From assembly GCA_002779235.1 (NCBI GenBank), contig PEXD01000068.1, positions 1 to 8,191 on the forward strand: 8,191 nt of DNA, read 5' to 3'. Under the pieces are notes generated by a model. The model worked only from the letters and a program-made list of their open reading frames with translations, was not told the origin of the DNA and did no database searches. A program made the translations under genes and the position numbers. Within the stretch, counting starts at the first letter, position 1. The number at the start of each line of letters is the position of its first letter. This stretch comes from Candidatus Woesearchaeota archaeon CG07_land_8_20_14_0_80_44_23 (GTDB taxonomy: Archaea > Nanobdellota > Nanobdellia > Woesearchaeales > 0-14-0-80-44-23). Positions 5,873 through 8,191 of the stretch are shown piece by piece.

Positions 5873-5946
5873 TGGGCTCAGGGGGATTCGAACCCCCGAC
5901 CTAAAGATTAAGAGTCTTTCGCGCTACCAGGCTGCGCTATGAGCCC
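5873..5946 (-). tRNA. tRNA-Lys (anticodon CTT)
   Basis: A complete 74-nt cloverleaf on the minus strand. The acceptor stem is GGGCTCA with TGAGCCC and discriminator A. The D arm is GCGC/GCGC with loop AGCCTGGTA. The anticodon stem is AAAGA/TCTTT with the 7-nt loop CTCTTAA, so the anticodon is CTT (codon AAG, lysine). The variable loop is 5 nt, and the T arm is GGGGG-TTCGAAT-CCCCC. There is no intron. CCA is not encoded: CC is followed by T, so it must be added after transcription. A TATA-like box lies upstream at 5979-5987 and a T7 run ends the gene. An 11-nt piece of its 3' end with the same downstream sequence is repeated 100 bp away. Confidence 0.97.
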
Positions 5947-5978
5947 AAGGCACCTGCTGAAACCTGAAAAAAAGGGCT

Positions 5979-5987
5979 ATTTAAAAA
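5979..5987 (-). promoter_or_regulatory. TATA box of tRNA-Lys
   Basis: TTTTTAAAT on the minus strand is centred about 37 nt before the mature tRNA 5' end. It predicts a start about 10 nt upstream of the tRNA, a short leader to be removed by RNase P. Confidence 0.6.
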
Positions 5988-6022
5988 GCTTTTGATTATG
6001 ACTGAAAGAAAAAATTGAATTT

Positions 6023-6037
6023 AAAAAAAATGAAAAA
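6023..6037 (-). terminator. T-rich terminator of the TRAM protein gene
   Basis: On the minus strand TTTTT, then CA, then TTTTTTTT lies 14 nt after the stop codon at 6051. A pair of T-runs without a stem is a common archaeal terminator. Confidence 0.55.
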
Positions 6038-6050
6038 GGAATTGCTTTCC

Positions 6051-6494
6051 TTAGAATTCCTCTGAGTCCTCTGTTCCTTCGGAATCCTCAGCGTCCTCAG
6101 ATTCCTCGGCTTTCTCAGATTTGCTTTCTGCTGAACTTGATTCCTCGCCAAAGTTTTCTGACTCCTTTGCTGGAGCTTCTTCAGTCTTAGGTGATGCGCT
6201 TGCTCCTCCGACTACCTCTGCGAATGCGAGCCTTCTGAGCACTCTTGTTACCCTGATTTTGACTTTTTGGCCTTCCTTTGTTCCAGGCACGAAAATCACA
6301 AATCCGTTCTTCTTTGCAAGTCCGTCTCCCTTGGCTGCTATTGCCTCAATGGTTACTTCCATCTCTTCTCCTTCGCTTACTGGGGGTGTCATCCTTGGTC
6401 CTCCAAAGTTTCCTCCCCTGTTTCCGCCAAAGCTTCTTCCTCTATTTCCTTCGCCTGACTCGTATTCATCTGAGTCATAATTTCTATTTTTCAT
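6051..6494 (-). CDS. TRAM-domain RNA-binding protein with Gly/Arg-rich N-terminus and acidic tail
   Basis: 147 residues in three parts. Residues 1-36 are rich in Arg, Gly, Asn and Phe (RGRSFGGNRGGNFGG at 18-32), an RGG/FGG-type segment typical of RNA-binding proteins. Residues 40-95 form a TRAM domain: a beta-barrel with EVTIEAIAAKGDGLAKKNGF (46-65), FVPGTKEGQKVKIRVTRV (68-85) and AFAEVV (90-95). Residues 105-147 are almost only Glu, Ser, Asp, Ala and Lys. Stand-alone archaeal TRAM proteins act as RNA chaperones, in some methanogens cold-responsive; the usual form is little more than the bare domain, so both tails are additions here. Usual tRNA-modifying TRAM fusions (MiaB, TrmA types) are excluded by size. 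No clear Shine-Dalgarno precedes the ATG at 6494. A palindrome containing a TATA-like core lies upstream at 6526-6540. tRNA-Lys follows downstream on the same strand. Confidence 0.9.
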   Translation of the reverse strand: MKNRNYDSDEYESGEGNRGRSFGGNRGGNFGGPRMTPPVSEGEEMEVTIEAIAAKGDGLAKKNGFVIFVPGTKEGQKVKIRVTRVLRRLAFAEVVGGASASPKTEEAPAKESENFGEESSSAESKSEKAEESEDAEDSEGTEDSEEF

Positions 6495-6525
6495 ATGCTT
6501 TTACACCCATATTTTATTTGCGGAA

Positions 6526-6540
6526 CCGGCTTTAAGCCGG
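6526..6540. promoter_or_regulatory. Palindrome with TATA-like core upstream of the TRAM gene
   Basis: CCGGCTTTAAGCCGG has arms CCGGCTT/AAGCCGG around a single T. On the minus strand the central CTTAAAG, 39 nt before the TRAM ATG, could be the TATA element, giving a leader of about 12 nt. A second candidate is AAATAAAAT around 6512-6520, but at about 21 nt it is rather close to the start. A palindrome covering the TATA core would suit a repressor site; this is inferred from shape and position only. Confidence 0.45.
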
Positions 6541-6553
6541 CCCCATCCTAATC

Positions 6554-6578
6554 TTAACCATTTCTGGCTAATGGTTGA
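6554..6578. repeat. 7-bp inverted repeat in the divergent TRAM/pth2 intergenic region
   Basis: AACCATT at 6556-6562 pairs with AATGGTT at 6570-6576 across TCTGGCT, with a T-G and a T-A pair extending it. TTTCTGG also recurs just downstream at 6582-6588. No gene is seen in the 246-bp intergenic stretch 6495-6740. Confidence 0.4.
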
Positions 6579-6654
6579 AAGTTTCTGGTTTCCAGTATTT
6601 AAAGATTACTGAAAAAGGCAGGAAAGCAGGGGATTTTTGCAGCCCATCTAATCA

Positions 6655-6674
6655 TTATAGATAGTAATCTATAA
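6655..6674. repeat. 8-bp inverted repeat upstream of pth2
   Basis: TTATAGAT at 6655-6662 is the exact reverse complement of ATCTATAA at 6667-6674 with a 4-nt spacer. It lies about 34 bp upstream of the pth2 TATA box and could be an operator. The arms are AT-rich, so chance is not excluded. Confidence 0.4.
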
Positions 6675-6707
6675 GAAAATCTTACATTCTCCTTGCATTT
6701 TTCAGAT

Positions 6708-6717
6708 AAATTTATAA
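6708..6717 (+). promoter_or_regulatory. TATA box of pth2
   Basis: AAATTTATAA is centred about 28 nt before the ATG at 6741. No Shine-Dalgarno is seen, so the transcript is probably leaderless. This also decides the start against an upstream in-frame ATG at 6693, which lies before the TATA box and would be untranscribed. Confidence 0.7.
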
Positions 6718-6740
6718 CCCAGCAAGAAAAAATCTCAGCC

Positions 6741-7106
6741 ATGAAAGGCGAAAACAGCGGGGAAGAGCTGAAGCAGGTGATAATCATAAGGAACGAGCTG
6801 AAGATGCCGAAGGGAAAGCTTGCCGCGCAGGCGAGCCACGCCTCCCTTGACGCTGCACTCAAGACAGACAGGGAAATCCTTGATGAATGGCACAACAGCG
6901 GCGGGAAGAAAGTTGTTCTTAAGGTTGAGACCGAAAAGGAGCTTCTCCAGTATTTCATGCTTGCGAAGAAATTGGGGCTTGTTGCGGTGCTTATAAGCGA
7001 CGCAGGAAGGACATTCCTCCAGCCAGGCACCAAGACATGCGTGGGAATAGGCCCAGACCTGTCAAGCAAGATAGACGCAATAACAGGCAGCCTGCAAATG
7101 CTTTAA
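6741..7106 (+). CDS. pth2: Peptidyl-tRNA hydrolase, archaeal/eukaryotic type (Pth2)
   Basis: 121 residues, the standard size of archaeal Pth2. The enzyme cleaves peptidyl-tRNA released from stalled ribosomes and so recycles tRNA in the cytosol. Family motifs are complete: KQVIIIRNELKMPKGKLAAQ (11-30) with ASHA (31-34), the region of the conserved active-site Lys, Gln and His; Trp50 after the helix; KKVVLKVETEKEL (56-68); and SDAGRTFLQPGTKTCVGIGP (86-105) with the conserved Asp and Thr residues. It is unrelated to bacterial Pth. The start at 6741 is supported by the TATA box and by the family length; an extension to 6693 would add 16 residues with no family match. Its stop lies 5 nt from the stop of the convergent gene at 7112, so the two transcripts probably overlap at their 3' ends. 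Confidence 0.97.
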   Translation: MKGENSGEELKQVIIIRNELKMPKGKLAAQASHASLDAALKTDREILDEWHNSGGKKVVLKVETEKELLQYFMLAKKLGLVAVLISDAGRTFLQPGTKTCVGIGPDLSSKIDAITGSLQML

Positions 7107-7111
7107 AAGGG

Positions 7112-7531
7112 TTATTTCTTCCTGAAGTAGAATTCTTCCATAACATCACCCATGCCAAGAAAATAATTCGCGTCTACAAGAGTGTCGAGCGCCTTTAATA
7201 AAAGTTTCTTGTTGGGTTTTTCTTCAATTGCCTTTATAGTGGCTATTAATTTGGCAAACTTTATCACGGCATAAGCCAGGTGTGACTCAAAATATTCCAA
7301 ATCCTCAGGAATCTTCTTAACTGTGTAATAAATGTTGCTGCTCTCAATCTTAATGACTGCGGTCCCGCAGTCCTTCGCCTGCCTGAGAAAAGAATGCATC
7401 TCATCGCAGAAGAAATTATTGCCTTCAGAATCGCCGGCTTTGGCATACCCTGTTCCGCTGAGATAATCATCAATTGAAGTGCTGTCGAAATCAGCGAGGT
7501 TCAGCACCCTCAATGTGTCTTCGCTGCTCAT
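7112..7531 (-). CDS. Conserved-looking hypothetical protein, 139 residues
   Basis: I do not recognise this family. The start was set at the ATG at 7531, giving 139 residues, because a TATA box lies at leaderless distance; an in-frame ATG at 7612 would add 27 residues, but lies upstream of that TATA box. The protein appears soluble and mixed alpha/beta. An acidic N-terminal part (residues 1-40) contains LADFDSTSIDDYLSGTGYA. A central strand pair follows (CGTAVIKIESSNIYYTVKKIP, split around residues 55-75). A long helical C-terminal half has AYAVIKFAKLIATIKAIEEK and KLLLKALDTLVDANYFLGMGDVMEEF, possibly a helical hairpin. There is no signal peptide, membrane segment or metal-binding cluster. It is convergent with pth2 and divergent from the P-loop protein gene, sharing a short promoter region with the latter. 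Confidence 0.75.
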   Translation of the reverse strand: MSSEDTLRVLNLADFDSTSIDDYLSGTGYAKAGDSEGNNFFCDEMHSFLRQAKDCGTAVIKIESSNIYYTVKKIPEDLEYFESHLAYAVIKFAKLIATIKAIEEKPNKKLLLKALDTLVDANYFLGMGDVMEEFYFRKK

Positions 7532-7553
7532 ATAAGGAGCTTTAGCTTGTGAG

Positions 7554-7561
7554 TATATAAA
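7554..7561 (-). promoter_or_regulatory. TATA box of the 7112-7531 gene
   Basis: TTTATATA on the minus strand, preceded by a purine-rich GAAAA that fits a BRE, ends 22 nt before the ATG at 7531. It is a strong match to the archaeal consensus and the main reason for choosing that start. Confidence 0.7.
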
Positions 7562-7593
7562 ATTTTCAAAAGGGCGGGTGCTTTTTGCTAAAG

Positions 7594-7602
7594 TTTTTAA
7601 AT
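7594..7602 (+). promoter_or_regulatory. TATA box of the right-edge P-loop gene
   Basis: TTTTTAAAT is centred 30 nt before the ATG at 7628, with AAAG upstream as a possible BRE. It lies about 33 bp from the divergent TATA box at 7554-7561, so the two genes share a back-to-back promoter region. Confidence 0.6.
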
Positions 7603-7627
7603 GCGTCTTCATTATTCGAATTGCTTA

Positions 7628-8191
7628 ATGGATAAGCCGTTTGTAATAGAATTCGCCGGGCCTCCAAAGTCCGGCAAGACCACAATTCTTGAAAGGATAA
7701 AGTACTGCATTCCATTCACTCTTTCTATAAAGAATGAGGTCTCCTTCAGCTCGCCTGTCGAGAAGAAAAAGCCGCTGAAGTACATGGAGTGGTCTGCCAA
7801 CGAGCTCATAAACAGGATAATAACAGAGGAGGAGATAACAAGGAAGCAGGTTATAATAATTGACTGCGGCATCGCGAGCCAGCTCGCCCTCCTTGACGCC
7901 TTTGAGAAGAGCGGGAGGATTGCGCTTTCTGATATGGGCCTCTCTGACCTGATAAGGAAGCATCTTCTGATGAACCTGCAGAGGGAGGACATGATTGTCT
8001 ATGTCAGGATAAATTTCAGCAAGGAAGCAGACAGGATAAAGAACTACAAGTTCCCAAAGGGCTCGATAATGAATGAGCCTTTCCTGCAGGTGTTCAATGA
8101 GAGCTATGAGGAAGTGATGCGCTCGCTGAAAAAGAAGGGCATGGCGGAGATACTTGAGGTTGACGGTGAGCTTGACCCTGAGAAGAACGCT
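7628..8191 (+). CDS. P-loop ATPase/kinase of the nucleotide-kinase-like type, cut by the window end
   Basis: The frame is open from the ATG at 7628 to the window edge, 188 codons with no stop, so the C-terminus is missing. Walker A is GPPKSGKTT at 11-19, directly after the first strand FVIEFA. A second strand VIIIDCG (75-81) looks like a Walker B-like site. ASQLALLDAF (83-92), LSDLIRKHLL (105-114) and DMIVYVRINFSKEADRIKNY (121-140) follow the layout of thymidylate- or deoxynucleoside-kinase-like proteins, where the last block gives a phosphate-contacting Asp/Arg strand and lid. At the position of the usual Asp-Arg pair there is Asp79-Cys80. The substrate cannot be told. A kinase-like or AAA-type P-loop protein of unassigned family is as far as the sequence goes. 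The start is supported by the leaderless TATA box; there is no Shine-Dalgarno. Confidence 0.82.
   Translation, partial: MDKPFVIEFAGPPKSGKTTILERIKYCIPFTLSIKNEVSFSSPVEKKKPLKYMEWSANELINRIITEEEITRKQVIIIDCGIASQLALLDAFEKSGRIALSDMGLSDLIRKHLLMNLQREDMIVYVRINFSKEADRIKNYKFPKGSIMNEPFLQVFNESYEEVMRSLKKKGMAEILEVDGELDPEKNA

Noticed and set aside
6693..6740. Upstream ATG extending Pth2 by 16 residues.
   Set aside because: The extension spans the TATA box and has no family similarity; the start at 6741 gives the normal length.

Overview
The window looks like a compact archaeal chromosome segment. The evidence is a membrane-anchored LonB protease, a single-domain ZPR1 zinc-finger protein, a PAC2-family protein, a stand-alone TRAM protein, an archaeal/eukaryotic-type Pth2, and AT-rich TATA-like boxes 26-30 nt upstream of many start codons, as expected for leaderless transcripts. 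T-runs rather than hairpin-plus-U signals follow some transcription units. Small proteins and tight gene packing would suit a DPANN-type archaeon, but that placement is an inference from style, not from a marker gene.

Layout. Positions 1-167 are AT-rich and hold two adjacent perfect inverted repeats; no gene can be called there with confidence, although both strands stay open at the left edge. Positions 168-1971 (minus) carry three genes read as ZPR1, then two small proteins that share a 28-residue helical motif and have low-complexity tails. A divergent intergenic region leads to a 4-oxalocrotonate tautomerase-like gene and lonB on the plus strand (2115-4219). Convergent with lonB are two separately promoted minus genes, a phosphoribosyltransferase (4234-4758) and a PAC2 proteasome-assembly-chaperone-like gene (4798-5598). 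A repeat-rich gap (5599-5872) holds two copies of a hairpin repeat and a displaced copy of the 3' end of the tRNA-Lys(CTT) gene that follows at 5873-5946 (minus). Next are an RGG-TRAM-acidic-tail protein (6051-6494, minus), Pth2 (6741-7106, plus), an unrecognised protein (7112-7531, minus) and the start of a P-loop nucleoside-kinase-like protein cut by the right edge (7628-8191, plus).

How the genes fit together. Two themes recur. The first is protein quality control: LonB, the PAC2 protein and possibly ZPR1, whose eukaryotic relative is a chaperone for elongation factor 1A. The second is translation and RNA handling: tRNA-Lys, the TRAM protein and Pth2. Most genes have their own promoter, so this is clustering rather than one operon. 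The least explained parts are the hairpin repeat with the tRNA-end duplication at 5640-5872, the paralogous pair beside ZPR1, and the paired inverted repeats at the left edge.
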